64,000 bases of DNA, from assembly GCF_020171945.1 (NCBI RefSeq), contig NZ_JAIVAP010000009.1:62001-126000 (forward strand), written 5' to 3'. Source of the stretch: Bacillus infantis (GTDB lineage: Bacteria > Bacillota > Bacilli > Bacillales > Cytobacillaceae). The notes under the pieces are model-generated. The model saw only the letters and a program-made list of their open reading frames with translations. It ran no database searches and had not been told where the DNA came from. Position 1 is the first letter of the stretch, and each line of letters opens with the position of its first letter. Shown piece by piece: positions 16,706-25,144 of this stretch. The position numbers and the translations under genes are program-made.

Positions 16706-18021
16706 AGCACGCCTCCTGCCAATTTCGTTTTCCAAGGATAGTCATCCTTTTCTTTGTAAAAATAACTTTCCTTCTCTGCTGGCGAGAGCTTCTTCTCGCG
16801 GGCAGGCAGCATCCCGATCTGAATGGCGCGGTCCAGCAGGCTTTCCTGCCAGAATCCGAGTCCTGAAATATTCAGCATCTGTTTGAACTGCAGCTTCTTG
16901 TCCCTCTCAATCTGCTTCAGCCCCTTCTGCCTGATCCCTGTCACAAGCTGATAGGGATAGGAATAGGCAAGTGCTGATAAATGGCTGAACTTGATCATTT
17001 TTTCCGCACGGTGCTTGCGGACTTTTTCATAGCAGCTCAGCCATTTCGGGCTGAGATTGCCTGTCTCATACATGGTCACGAACAGCTCGCCGAGCACGTC
17101 TGCATCCTGGATCGCCATATTCATGCCTTCTCCGGCCATCGGATGGACAGTATGCGCCGCATCGCCCAGGATGACATGATTCCCGTCCACATATTTGTCA
17201 GCATAAAAAGCCGTTGGAATCATCAGCTGAATATCCTTCCAGCTCTGCAGCTTCGTCACATAGCCGTCAAGCTCAGGATAAAGCTCGATGTATTTTTGGT
17301 GAAAATGCTCGATGCCCTTCTCCTGGAACTCCTTGTAGGTACCCTCCGGTATGAGATACACCGAACGGACCTTATTATCCGGAAGCGGGAACAATCCGAG
17401 GAACTTATCCTTCGCTGTAATGATCTGCCCCTCTGTCAGACTGTCCGGCCGCGGGAACGTCACCGTCAGGAAATGATGATTATAATCAATCTTCTTCGTC
17501 TCGCTCTCAATCTTCTTTCTCGTCAGCGAATTGCGTCCCTCCGCCCCGACATAGAAATCCGCCTTCAGCGAAAACTGCTCCTTCCGCTTCCGGACCTCCA
17601 CAATCAGCCGGTCTTCGCAATACCCTTTGCCAAGCCCGCCTTTTATATATTCGAAATTAGAATAGCTCATCGCGTGCTTCAGGAGGATGCCCTTCAGCGT
17701 CTCATGCTCGATCATCAGCGCATAATCAAACTCGCCGGGAAGCACCTGGTAATCCATCGCCAGCTCTTCTTCCTCTTCATCAATCTCGGAAAAATTGATC
17801 CTCGAAAACTTATGGCCGTTATACTCAATCTCACTCAGGATTTCCAGCTGCTCAAAAATCTGCAGACTCTTCGGCTGCAGCAGCTCTCCCTTATACACCG
17901 GCGACGGACCATCAAGCTTTTCAATCACCGTCACATGCACATCCGCCTGCGCCAGCTTAAGCCCCAGCGTCAGCCCGCCGATTCCGCCGCCCAATATCGC
18001 CACCTCTGTCTTAAGAACCAT
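16702..18021 (-). CDS. FAD-dependent monooxygenase (UbiH/PHBH-like)
   Basis: A protein of about 439 residues. The N-terminal FAD-binding motif is VAILGGGIGGLTLGLKLA, and the second FAD motif ILGDAAHTVHPMAGEGMNMAIQD (GD...P) near residue 290 is typical of group A aromatic hydroxylases. ATG at 18021 is chosen because AAGGTGG lies 8 bp upstream; GTG at 18033 is the alternative. It is translationally coupled to the downstream methyltransferase, suggesting hydroxylation followed by methylation of an unknown ring substrate. Confidence 0.8.
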   Translation of the reverse strand: MVLKTEVAILGGGIGGLTLGLKLAQADVHVTVIEKLDGPSPVYKGELLQPKSLQIFEQLEILSEIEYNGHKFSRINFSEIDEEEEELAMDYQVLPGEFDYALMIEHETLKGILLKHAMSYSNFEYIKGGLGKGYCEDRLIVEVRKRKEQFSLKADFYVGAEGRNSLTRKKIESETKKIDYNHHFLTVTFPRPDSLTEGQIITAKDKFLGLFPLPDNKVRSVYLIPEGTYKEFQEKGIEHFHQKYIELYPELDGYVTKLQSWKDIQLMIPTAFYADKYVDGNHVILGDAAHTVHPMAGEGMNMAIQDADVLGELFVTMYETGNLSPKWLSCYEKVRKHRAEKMIKFSHLSALAYSYPYQLVTGIRQKGLKQIERDKKLQFKQMLNISGLGFWQESLLDRAIQIGMLPAREKKLSPAEKESYFYKEKDDYPWKTKLAGGVL

Positions 18022-18033
18022 CCAGTCCACCAC

Positions 18034-18270
18034 CTTTTTCTCATCTTATAGCCTGGAATTGGGATTTTGAAACCAGGGGGTGTGCTGGGGGAGGTGCGGC
18101 GGGAGGGTATGGAGTGGTACGGAGATTGTGAGTGGTGGTGTGCTTGGCACGGGATAGCAGGTGGTTTAAGGGGGGTGCCCGGTACCTGGAAAGCGGGGAT
18201 TCAGCATTGGCGCGATTTTCCGCGGGATGGTGCCTGGCACCGGATGCGGTGGAGCGGCCTGGCGGCGGAG
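18034..18270. other. G-rich gap with two palindromic fragments
   Basis: No gene is seen. The stretch is unusually G-rich on the plus strand. It contains GGTGCCCGGTACC near 18177 and GGTGCCTGGCACC near 18228, members of the dispersed GGTGCC palindrome family. Confidence 0.6.
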
Positions 18271-18380
18271 TTGCTAATAAAACCTGAAAGTTGCTAATAT
18301 AATTGAAAAGTTGCTAATATATGGCGAAAGTTGCTAATATACTGGAAAACTTGCTAATAAAATGAAAAACTTGCTAATAT
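18271..18380 (-). repeat. Six-copy 20-bp-period array, TTAGCAA family (locus 2)
   Basis: TTGCTAATA, the complement of TATTAGCAA, starts at 18271, 18291, 18311, 18331, 18351 and 18371: exactly 20 bp apart and again six copies. The intervening ten bases vary (mostly A/T with one or two G). Same family as at 4.5 and 29.8 kb, here in the opposite orientation. Confidence 0.9.
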
Positions 18381-18445
18381 CCGCCCGGCAGCAGCTCCCT
18401 TCCAGCCAGCCGCCCCCTCAACCTAGCCACCCCCGCCGACCCAAG

Positions 18446-18536
18446 TCGCAAATATAATCGAAAACTCGCAAATAAACCCAGTAAACTCGCAAATATATCA
18501 AAAATCCCGCAAATATCCGCTCAAACTCGCAAATAA
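18446..18536 (-). repeat. Five-copy 20/21-bp array, TATTTGCGA family
   Basis: TCGCAAATA (or CCGCAAATA) starts at 18446, 18466, 18487, 18507 and 18527. The complement TATTTGCGA(C)TTT is a variant of the TTATTAGCAACTTT repeat, and the same variant lies beside the array at 29.8 kb. Confidence 0.8.
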
Positions 18537-18572
18537 CCATCCTCCGAACCCCAGCCAACCACCGCAAAAGCA

Positions 18573-18604
18573 CAAAAAAAGCGCCAAATCCCCAGATTCA
18601 GCGC
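18573..18604 (-). terminator. Terminator of the acyl-CoA operon
   Basis: On the minus strand GGCGC...GCGCC with further pairing inside is followed by T7, 10 bp past the stop codon. Confidence 0.85.
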
Positions 18605-18614
18605 CCCATTCCAC

Positions 18615-20288
18615 TCAAACCTCCACTTCCGCCGCTTCACCGGCATGCATCAGCACATCAAAATGCTTCACCGGCAGCATTTCTTCATCCAAAACCTCAG
18701 TCAGCCCCCACGCATCATTCAAAAACACCCGCGCCACAATCTCTTTCCGCTCGCCGCCCAAGGCTGCATCCTTCAAAGCGACCACACTTTCATAGATTTT
18801 CCCCATCAGCACAGCTGCCCGCTTGCAATGATACGTCTGCATATCGCGGTCTCCGCGTCCAACAGCTGCAAGCAGTTCCTTCAACCTCAAAAGACCTGCA
18901 TAAACCGGCGCCGCAAACCCTTGAAGCGCCCCATCCAGCCCTTCAAGCTCCGCCTCCATCTTCCCGACAAACAGCTCATCCACCCGAAACTTCTCTATTA
19001 ATCTCAAAACCTCAAGTCCAAGAATATTAGCCGTTCCTTCCCAAACGGTCAGCACCTGCGCATCCCGCAATAGCCGCGGCGTGACAAAGTCTTCAATATA
19101 TCCGTTCCCGCCATGCATCTCAATCGATTCATGGGAAAAATGGATCGCCTGCTCAGCTGTTTCTTTCTTCAGCAGGGCAATCAGCAGCCGGTTCATCGCT
19201 TCCTCTTCGCGGGAAGTCTCACCGGCAGCCACCCGGTCATACAGGGCAATCAGACTGAACACGGCACTCGTCTCAACCTCCTGTTTACAAGCCAGCTTGG
19301 CAAGTGTCTCTTTTACCATCGGAAAATCAGCGAGGCGGCTGCCAAAGGCGTTCCGCATAAAGGCATATTTTTTCGCCTCCAAAAAAGCCCGCTGCATGAT
19401 GCCGATGCTTGCGACACTATTGCAGATCCGCGATAAATTCAGCGCTTCCATCATATAGTGGATCCCTTTATCCGCATCGCCTACCAGATGGGCCTCTGCC
19501 CCGTAGAACACCACTTCCCCTGACGGCACAGCGCGGACGCCAAGCTTATCCTTCAGCCGCCTGATCTCAAGCCCGTTCAGCTCACCGGTCTCCTTCCGCC
19601 ATGGAACAAGGAACAAACTCAAGCCTTTCGATCCCGAAGCTGCCCCCTCTCTCCTGGCCAAAACCATCGCCACACCGCAGGCACCCGCATTAGAGGCAAA
19701 ATATTTTTCCCCATAAATCCGGTACTCCCCGTCCTCCAGCACAGCCTTCACTTCATTGGCGCCCACATCAGAACCGCCCTGCCGCTCCGTCAGGAAGGTC
19801 GCTCCTTCAAAAAGCTCGGTCTCGCCAGTGCTAATCACATGAGGCAGATACTTCTCCTTCAGCTCTTCATCCGCATAATGGTCGATCAGATAAGCGGTCG
19901 CCATCGTCAAAGTGACCGGACAGTAAAAGCCAGGCTCCGTTTGTGACAGCAGATACCCCTGCGCATACGAATACACATAATTCCCCTTGCGCCCAAGCTC
20001 AGGAATTTCCTTATGAACATAGCCGACAATGCCGGCATTATAAGTCTGCTCCACCGTTTTCTTATAGCCCTCATTCAGCCACACATGGGAAATATCATTG
20101 CCCATTTTGTCATACTTGATCAGCCACGGCTGGCCTTCCCTGTCGGTATGTGCCGCACGCTCGTCAATCTCCCCGGCACATAATCCCCCGAACGTTTCAA
20201 GCTCCTTTTCAGCCCATGCAAAAAATTCCTCATCCATATACTGCTTCAGCACAAATGCCAGATTCGGGTCTTCCTGATAAAAGTTCAT
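18615..20288 (-). CDS. Acyl-CoA dehydrogenase family protein (AidB/long type)
   Basis: A 557-residue flavoprotein, longer than the usual 380 residues and like the AidB subfamily. The FAD/substrate motif TERQGGSDVG near residue 167 and EMHGGNGYIEDF near residue 390 are diagnostic, with Arg/Gly-rich FAD contacts and an extra C-terminal helical region. It oxidises acyl-CoA at the alpha-beta position; chain length is not readable. It is third in a MerR / acyl-CoA synthetase / dehydrogenase operon, so it probably acts on the product of the upstream ligase. Confidence 0.82.
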   Translation of the reverse strand: MNFYQEDPNLAFVLKQYMDEEFFAWAEKELETFGGLCAGEIDERAAHTDREGQPWLIKYDKMGNDISHVWLNEGYKKTVEQTYNAGIVGYVHKEIPELGRKGNYVYSYAQGYLLSQTEPGFYCPVTLTMATAYLIDHYADEELKEKYLPHVISTGETELFEGATFLTERQGGSDVGANEVKAVLEDGEYRIYGEKYFASNAGACGVAMVLARREGAASGSKGLSLFLVPWRKETGELNGLEIRRLKDKLGVRAVPSGEVVFYGAEAHLVGDADKGIHYMMEALNLSRICNSVASIGIMQRAFLEAKKYAFMRNAFGSRLADFPMVKETLAKLACKQEVETSAVFSLIALYDRVAAGETSREEEAMNRLLIALLKKETAEQAIHFSHESIEMHGGNGYIEDFVTPRLLRDAQVLTVWEGTANILGLEVLRLIEKFRVDELFVGKMEAELEGLDGALQGFAAPVYAGLLRLKELLAAVGRGDRDMQTYHCKRAAVLMGKIYESVVALKDAALGGERKEIVARVFLNDAWGLTEVLDEEMLPVKHFDVLMHAGEAAEVEV

Positions 20289-20300
20289 TCCTGCCCCTCC

Positions 20301-21818
20301 TTAAACAGACTGCTCCTGCTCTCTCAATGACTGCTTCAAAATCTTGCCAGTCGCATTGCGCGGCAGTGCCTCTATTTCTTCATATAATTTCGGTATCTTA
20401 TAATCAGCTATTTTTCCTGACAAAAATGCCTTTAACTCACTCTCATCCAGACTGCCCGGCTGCTTCAGCACAACATAGGCCTTCACTGTTTCGCCCCACT
20501 CCGGATGCGGCACACCCACAACTGCGGTCTCGGAAATGGCAGGGTGCGAAGCGAGCAGCTCTTCAATCTCTTTCGGAAAAATATTGACACCGCCTGAAAT
20601 GATCATATCCTTCTTCCGGTCAACGACCCAGATGTAGCCGTCCTCATCAAATCTGGCCATATCACCGGAATAGAGCCAGCCGTCCTTAAACGTTTCCGCT
20701 GTTTTTTCAGGATCTTTATAATACCCCTTCATAACGCCTTCGCCCTTCAGGAGGATCTCGCCAACCTCGCCCGGTTCGACTGGATTGCCTTTTTCATCAG
20801 CAATCATCATCTCCGTTCCGAGCGCCGCCCTCTTCCCGATGCTGCCAGCCTTCTGTCCATGCTCGCCAGCCAGCAGCAGTGTCCCGCTCGGTCCGGCCTC
20901 TGTCAGTCCATACACACAATAGAGGCTGTCCGTTTTCAGCCGCTCCTTCACAAGCCGGACTTCCTTTTCCCCAAGCGGAGCCCCGCCGTACACCCAATAT
21001 TCCATCGAAGACAGATCATATTTTTCAATATCAGGCTGCTTTGCTGTGAAAAGATAGGCAACCGGCGCACCGAAGAAATGGGTCGCTTTTTCCGAAGAGA
21101 CCAGCTTTAGCAGGACCTCTGGTGTAAAAACCGGCGCAAGGATATGGGCGGCCCCCACATAGGTGCCTGCGATCAGGAACAGATGAAGCGGCGCCGAATG
21201 GCTGAGCGGCATCAGATGGAGCATGAGGCTTTCCGGCTTCATTGCCATCTCCACCGCCATCATGATCGCTGCAGAAAGAATATTCCGGTGTGTAAATAGA
21301 ACCCCCTTCGGACTTCCGGTCGTACCTGACGTGTAAAGGATTGCCGCCTCGTCATCCTCCATCAAAGGAATTCCCGCATCTAAATCCCTGCCGTTCTCCA
21401 GCAGTTCTTCAAAACTGTCCCATCCAGCTACTGAGCTGCCTGTCTTCACACAATCAAGACCAGTCCGTTCATTCAAACCTCCCGTCTGTTCAAGCAGCAT
21501 CTCATGAGCAAATATTGCCCTTGCCCCGCTGTGATCCAAAATATAGCCCAATTCAGAAGCCGTCAGCCGGCTGTTCACCGGCACAATCAATGCGCCAATC
21601 CTCATTGCCGCGAAATACGTAATCACAAACTCCGGAACATTCGGCATGAAAAGCAGAATCCTGTCTCCTTTTGCATAGCCCCTTGTCCTCAATGCATCCG
21701 CCAGCTTATTGACCCTGCTGTTCAGCTCTTTGTAAGAAAGCCTCTCCTCCCCGGAAATGACAGCCTCCCTGTCCGGATATTTCCTTCCGTTCCTCGCCAG
21801 CAGTTCAGATACGTTCAT
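20301..21818 (-). CDS. Acyl-CoA synthetase (AMP-binding)
   Basis: A 505-residue ANL-superfamily ligase activating a carboxylic acid to acyl-CoA. The P-loop motif is YTSGTTGSPKGV near residues 163-174, the adenylate motif YGLTEAGPSG near 300, YSGDMARFDEDGYIW near 385, hinge DRKKDMIISGG near 405, and the catalytic lysine lies in NATGKILKQ near 493. The start overlaps the MerR stop by 4 bp (coupling). Medium/long-chain or branched-chain acids are plausible. Confidence 0.88.
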   Translation of the reverse strand: MNVSELLARNGRKYPDREAVISGEERLSYKELNSRVNKLADALRTRGYAKGDRILLFMPNVPEFVITYFAAMRIGALIVPVNSRLTASELGYILDHSGARAIFAHEMLLEQTGGLNERTGLDCVKTGSSVAGWDSFEELLENGRDLDAGIPLMEDDEAAILYTSGTTGSPKGVLFTHRNILSAAIMMAVEMAMKPESLMLHLMPLSHSAPLHLFLIAGTYVGAAHILAPVFTPEVLLKLVSSEKATHFFGAPVAYLFTAKQPDIEKYDLSSMEYWVYGGAPLGEKEVRLVKERLKTDSLYCVYGLTEAGPSGTLLLAGEHGQKAGSIGKRAALGTEMMIADEKGNPVEPGEVGEILLKGEGVMKGYYKDPEKTAETFKDGWLYSGDMARFDEDGYIWVVDRKKDMIISGGVNIFPKEIEELLASHPAISETAVVGVPHPEWGETVKAYVVLKQPGSLDESELKAFLSGKIADYKIPKLYEEIEALPRNATGKILKQSLREQEQSV

Positions 21819-22198
21819 ATATGATCCCCCTTTTCGTTCAGCCTTTTTTCGAATTGGTCCAGCATTTTTTCCATTTCCCCTTTTAAAAAAAGCAGCTCCT
21901 CGATGCGGGCGTTCACCTCCTTTACTCTCTCCCTGCCATACTCGACTGTCCGCTCCAGCTGCTTCCGCCCCGACCGGTCCTGGTCAAACAGCACGATCAT
22001 CTCTTTGATTTCATCCAGCTTGAAACCAAAGCGCTTGCCCCTGAAAATCAGCTTCAAGCGGATATAATCCTTTTTCGCAAAAACTCTTCTCCCATTTTCA
22101 TTTCTATTTGGGCATAATAAGCCAAGCTCTTCATAATATCTGATGGTTCTGGTGCTGACATCGAAAGCCTTTGCCAGCTCCGAAATGGTGTATTCCAT
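21815..22198 (-). CDS. MerR family regulator of the acyl-CoA operon
   Basis: A 127-residue MerR protein: an N-terminal winged helix (YTISELAKAFDVSTRTIRYYEELGLL) followed by a long dimerisation helix, with no metal-binding cysteines. It heads the operon with acyl-CoA synthetase and dehydrogenase. The promoter just upstream has a 19-bp spacer carrying a perfect palindrome, so autoregulation is likely. Regulators of this class controlling fatty-acid or branched-chain acyl-CoA catabolism (LiuR-like) are the closest functional comparison. Confidence 0.85.
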   Translation of the reverse strand: MEYTISELAKAFDVSTRTIRYYEELGLLCPNRNENGRRVFAKKDYIRLKLIFRGKRFGFKLDEIKEMIVLFDQDRSGRKQLERTVEYGRERVKEVNARIEELLFLKGEMEKMLDQFEKRLNEKGDHI

Positions 22199-22232
22199 AC
22201 AATCACCTGAATTCTTTCACTATTCTGACACC

Positions 22233-22263
22233 AATATAACATTTACGTTAACGTAAAGTTCAA
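22233..22263 (-). promoter_or_regulatory. MerR-type promoter with palindromic operator
   Basis: Minus strand: -35 TTGAAC (22258-22263) and -10 TATATT (22233-22238) with a spacer of exactly 19 bp that contains the perfect palindrome TTTACGTTAACGTAAA (22242-22257). An over-long spacer occupied by the operator is the hallmark of MerR-controlled promoters. Confidence 0.85.
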
Positions 22264-22363
22264 GTCTTCGGCAAATCCAGTTTCTATTAAGAAAAATTTG
22301 ATTTTTTCGTCTGCACCCTTAGGAAAAGATATTACAGTTGTGTTAAAATGAAATATAGTGATT

Positions 22364-22376
22364 GAACAAAACGTTC
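22364..22376. promoter_or_regulatory. GAAC-N5-GTTC dyad upstream of sinR
   Basis: GAACAAAACGTTC followed by TT lies 55 bp before the sinR start. GTTCTT approaches the SinR-binding consensus GTTCTYT, which suggests autoregulation. Confidence 0.45.
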
Positions 22377-22430
22377 TTAATAAATAACCCTTCGGTCATA
22401 TAACTTCTGGATAAAAGGTGTGTGGAATCA

Positions 22431-22754
22431 ATGATTGGCGAACGTGTAAAAAGACTGCGTCAGGAGAGAAAGATGTCACTATCAGAGCTCGCTGAACAGG
22501 CAGGAGTGGCAAAGTCATACTTAAGCTCCCTGGAAAGAAACCTTCAGACGAACCCTTCTATTCAATTTTTGGAAAAAATTTCTGCTGTTCTTCATGTTCC
22601 GGTTGATACACTGATCCTGGACCAGCCCAATAAAGAAGAACTGGATTCTGAATGGATGAACATCGTCAAAGAAGCAATGGATTCCGGCATCTCAAAAGAC
22701 CAGTTCCGTGAATTCCTCGAATTCAACAAATGGAGGATCAACCAAAAAAAGTAA
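22431..22754 (+). CDS. sinR: SinR, biofilm master regulator
   Basis: A 107-residue XRE-type repressor. The helix-turn-helix MSLSELAEQAGVAKSYLSSLERN and the stretch QTNPSIQFLEKISAVL are nearly those of B. subtilis SinR. The C-terminal SinI-interaction domain (LDSEWMNIVKEAMDSGISKDQFREFLEFNKWR) is intact. ATG at 22431 (MIGERVK) is chosen by similarity; a GTG three codons earlier is possible. It controls matrix genes and the motility/biofilm switch in B. subtilis. Unlike there, sinI is not upstream in the same operon but is convergent downstream. Confidence 0.92.
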   Translation: MIGERVKRLRQERKMSLSELAEQAGVAKSYLSSLERNLQTNPSIQFLEKISAVLHVPVDTLILDQPNKEELDSEWMNIVKEAMDSGISKDQFREFLEFNKWRINQKK

Positions 22755-22836
22755 CGCTAACCGAGGCTGTTATACAAAGAACCGCACCCTGTCAGCAGCA
22801 CCCTGATTGACAGCCTCCGCCGTTCCTGCGCAAAAT

Positions 22837-22870
22837 AAAAAAGCATTTCTCCTGCAGAGAAACACTTAGC
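22837..22870 (-). terminator. Terminator of sinI
   Basis: Minus strand: GTGTTTCTC and GAGAAATGC (two wobble pairs) are followed by TTTTTTATTTT. Confidence 0.7.
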
Positions 22871-22899
22871 TTTCTATATTCTGTTGTTATTTTCAGCCG

Positions 22900-23034
22900 T
22901 TATCCGCAATCAGGTTCCATTGCCGGCTGGCCGGCGAGAAAGTTAAGTATATCTTCTTTTTTCAGGCCTATTTCCTTTGCTTCAGCAATTAGTGCCACCC
23001 ATTCCAAGTCCAATCCCTGCAAATTATTTTTCAT
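22900..23034 (-). CDS. sinI: SinI-like antirepressor
   Basis: A 44-residue protein. LDLEWVALIAEAKEIGLKKE matches the SinI/SinR dimerisation hairpin (LDxEWvxLixEAkexgis), followed by a second short helix. It has no DNA-binding domain, so it should bind and neutralise SinR. ATG at 23034 gives a product of SinI size; longer in-frame starts add unrelated sequence. Candidate Spo0A boxes lie upstream, as in B. subtilis where Spo0A~P activates sinI. Its convergent arrangement with sinR is unusual. Confidence 0.8.
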   Translation of the reverse strand: MKNNLQGLDLEWVALIAEAKEIGLKKEDILNFLAGQPAMEPDCG

Positions 23035-23245
23035 AACCGCTCTCTTCCCCCTAAAATACATTTCGTATTCCAGGCAATCCAGCCGTCCTGGCGCCTCATC
23101 CGACTCTACTCTCAATAGGCGCGGTAGACCTGTGACTTTGCGTCCCCATCTTTCAACAGGTTTGCCTTTTTCTGCTCACTCCTGCTTTTTTCATATCCTA
23201 ATAAGACTACTATAAAAGTTTTCCCAACATTTGCGTGTTGTTTTT

Positions 23246-23284
23246 TGTCAAATTCTTCAAATTATTTTAAGATATTATTCGACA
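23246..23284 (-). promoter_or_regulatory. Candidate Spo0A boxes upstream of sinI
   Basis: TTCGACA at 23278-23284 is the exact complement of the 0A box TGTCGAA, and TGTCAAA at 23246-23252 has one mismatch. A TTGACA is formed on the minus strand a few bases away. They lie 210-250 bp from the sinI start. Confidence 0.45.
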
Positions 23285-23419
23285 AAATGAAGGATAATTG
23301 GATAGTTTTAGAAATTTTCCGAAAGACAATGAGTCTTATGGCCCGGTGAATGAAAGGGTAAAGTGTTAGATTTCAACCCATTTAGTCGACATCTTCCAAA
23401 TAGGCCTTATTCCCTCTAT

Positions 23420-23617
23420 CTATTTAACGATCCTCCCCTTATAGCTCTCCATCTTTCTCTTAAAAGGAACCACTTTCACAGGAAGCTGCTCAAACGTAAA
23501 CGCATCAAAAAACGGAAAGTGCGTCAGATCATTGCCGCACACCGGGCAGAGCCATTCGCCTATTTCGCTGCTGCTGTAGGATGGGCGGTGGCATTTGGGG
23601 CAGTTTTTTCGGTACAT
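23420..23617 (-). CDS. Small zinc-ribbon protein (65 aa)
   Basis: The start has GGAAGGAG 7 bp upstream. The product begins MYRKNCPKCHRPSYSSS and contains a second knuckle LCPVCGND, giving a CxxC-N16-CxxC rubredoxin-like zinc ribbon, followed by a basic C-terminus. No function is known to me. It sits in the sinR/sinI/slrR-like cluster but has its own ribosome-binding site and presumably its own promoter. Confidence 0.72.
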   Translation of the reverse strand: MYRKNCPKCHRPSYSSSEIGEWLCPVCGNDLTHFPFFDAFTFEQLPVKVVPFKRKMESYKGRIVK

Positions 23618-23716
23618 AAGGGAGCTCCTTCCAAAATGCTTCTGCTAAGTTAGGAATAGTATAGTTTATGCCTCCTCTTAAATAAATTTCCATATTTATT
23701 CATATTTTCGTCAAAT

Positions 23717-23735
23717 AGAACGTTTTTCGTTCTTT
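23717..23735. promoter_or_regulatory. SinR-like dyad upstream of the slrR-like gene
   Basis: AGAAC (23717-23721) and GTTCT (23729-23733) are inverted 7 bp apart; GTTCTTT matches the SinR consensus GTTCTYT. A -10-like TATAAT lies near 23798. A similar dyad precedes sinR. Confidence 0.55.
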
Positions 23736-23832
23736 ATCTTGTATTTTCTCTCGTTTTCTTACTATTTTGTATTTTATAAATTACTTTATTGTTCGTTATA
23801 ATGTATAAAAGGTATGTGAGGGAGTAGATTAT

Positions 23833-24180
23833 ATGCTCGGAAAAAAATTAAAATATCTGAGATTGAAAAAAGGCTACTCGCTTAATGCCTTGGCAAAAAA
23901 AGCCGGCATTTCTAAGTCCTATCTTAGTTATATTGAAAGAGACGTCCAGATGAATCCATCACTCCAGATCCTATCCAAGCTGTCAAAAGCTTTAGAGGTA
24001 CGGCTTGATGAACTGATTGAGGTTGAGGCCCAAACTAAAACTCAAAATTCGGAGATTGCAGCAGATCCAGAGTGGATCGAGATTGTCCACGAAGCAATCG
24101 AACAGGGCATCTCAAAAGAGGATTTCAGCTATTATCTTGATTTTCTGAAATATAATCGCGAACAGAAAAAAAGACAGTAA
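23833..24180 (+). CDS. SinR paralogue (SlrR-like)
   Basis: A 115-residue XRE-type regulator with the SinR layout: helix-turn-helix YSLNALAKKAGISKSYLSYIERD, then NPSLQILSKLSKAL, then a C-terminal SinI/SinR-type hairpin (DPEWIEIVHEAIEQGISKEDFSYYLDFLKY). It is shorter than B. subtilis SlrR (about 150 aa) and could be either a SlrR counterpart that forms heteromers with SinR or an independent repressor. A SinR-like dyad in its promoter suggests control by SinR, as for slrR. Confidence 0.78.
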   Translation: MLGKKLKYLRLKKGYSLNALAKKAGISKSYLSYIERDVQMNPSLQILSKLSKALEVRLDELIEVEAQTKTQNSEIAADPEWIEIVHEAIEQGISKEDFSYYLDFLKYNREQKKRQ

Positions 24181-24207
24181 AAAACCGGCCCCCACCAGGG
24201 ACCGGCT
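24179..24207 (-). terminator. Terminator of the psuK-psuG operon
   Basis: Minus strand: GCCGGTCCC, TGGT loop, GGGGGCCGGT, then T6. It also lies just past the slrR-like stop. Confidence 0.8.
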
Positions 24208-24215
24208 CTCCACCA

Positions 24216-25127
24216 TTATTTCTGCAGCCCAACCGCAATTTTCGCTCCAACTTCCGCATTGTGCTTAACTAGCGCGATGTTGGCTGTAAGGCTGGTTCCT
24301 TCTGTCAGTTCTTTTACTTTGCTTAGGAGGAAAGGTGTTACCAGCTTTCCGGCGATTTGGTTGTCTTTTGCTTCTTGAAGCGCTGTTTCGATGACGTTTG
24401 TGATGAAGCTTTCTTCCAGGGCATCTTCTTCCGGGATCGGGTTGGCAATTACCACGCCGCCGTTCAGGCCAAGCTCCCATTTTGTGCGGATCAGGCTGGC
24501 TGCCTCTTCTGGAGCATCAACGCGGTGGTTGACGTCAAATGGGCTTGTCCTTGTGTAGAATGCCGGCAGCTTGTCTGTTTCATAGCCGACGACCGGTACG
24601 CCGTGTGTTTCCAGGTATTCAAGTGTCAGGCCGATATCCAGGATCGATTTGGCGCCTGCGCAGACGACTGCTACATTGGTCTGGGCGAGCTCTTGAAGGT
24701 CAGCTGAGATGTCCATTGTTGTTTCTGCTTCGCGGTGGACGCCGCCGATGCCGCCTGTGACGAATACTTCAATTCCGGCAAGCTCTGCGCAGATCATCGT
24801 TGCTGCAACAGTGGTTGCGCCGTTTTTGCCCTGGGCGATCAGATAAGGAAGGTCGCGGCGGCTGGCTTTTTCAATGTCCTTGCTTTGGGCGAGGAATTCC
24901 AGCTCGTCCTCAGAGATGCCGATCTTGATTTTTCCATTGATGATGGCGATGGTTGCAGGCACCGCACCATTTTGGCGGATGATGTCTTCTACTTCCTTGG
25001 CTGTCACGATATTCTGCGGATATGGCATGCCGTGTGAGATGATTGTTGATTCTAATGCCACAACCGGTTTATTTGCTTTTCGAGCTTCCAATACTTCTTC
25101 TGAAAATTCAAGATAGTTTTCTAACAT
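24216..25127 (-). CDS. psuG: Pseudouridine-5'-phosphate glycosidase
   Basis: A 303-residue PsuG (IndA) protein that splits pseudouridine 5'-phosphate into uracil and ribose 5-phosphate. Recognised by [18 protein letters not shown] at the N-terminus, [11 protein letters not shown] near residue 120, [19 protein letters not shown] near 160 and NPIPEEDA near 230. The start follows AAAGGAG. It lies 17 bp after psuK, so the two form one operon. Confidence 0.92.
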   Translation of the reverse strand: MLENYLEFSEEVLEARKANKPVVALESTIISHGMPYPQNIVTAKEVEDIIRQNGAVPATIAIINGKIKIGISEDELEFLAQSKDIEKASRRDLPYLIAQGKNGATTVAATMICAELAGIEVFVTGGIGGVHREAETTMDISADLQELAQTNVAVVCAGAKSILDIGLTLEYLETHGVPVVGYETDKLPAFYTRTSPFDVNHRVDAPEEAASLIRTKWELGLNGGVVIANPIPEEDALEESFITNVIETALQEAKDNQIAGKLVTPFLLSKVKELTEGTSLTANIALVKHNAEVGAKIAVGLQK

Positions 25128-25144
25128 ATTATGATTCTCCTTTA

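Noticed and set aside
16981-18051. Long plus-strand frame of 356 codons
   Set aside because: It lies wholly antisense to the FAD-dependent monooxygenase, has a composition typical of a reverse-frame shadow and no family signature.
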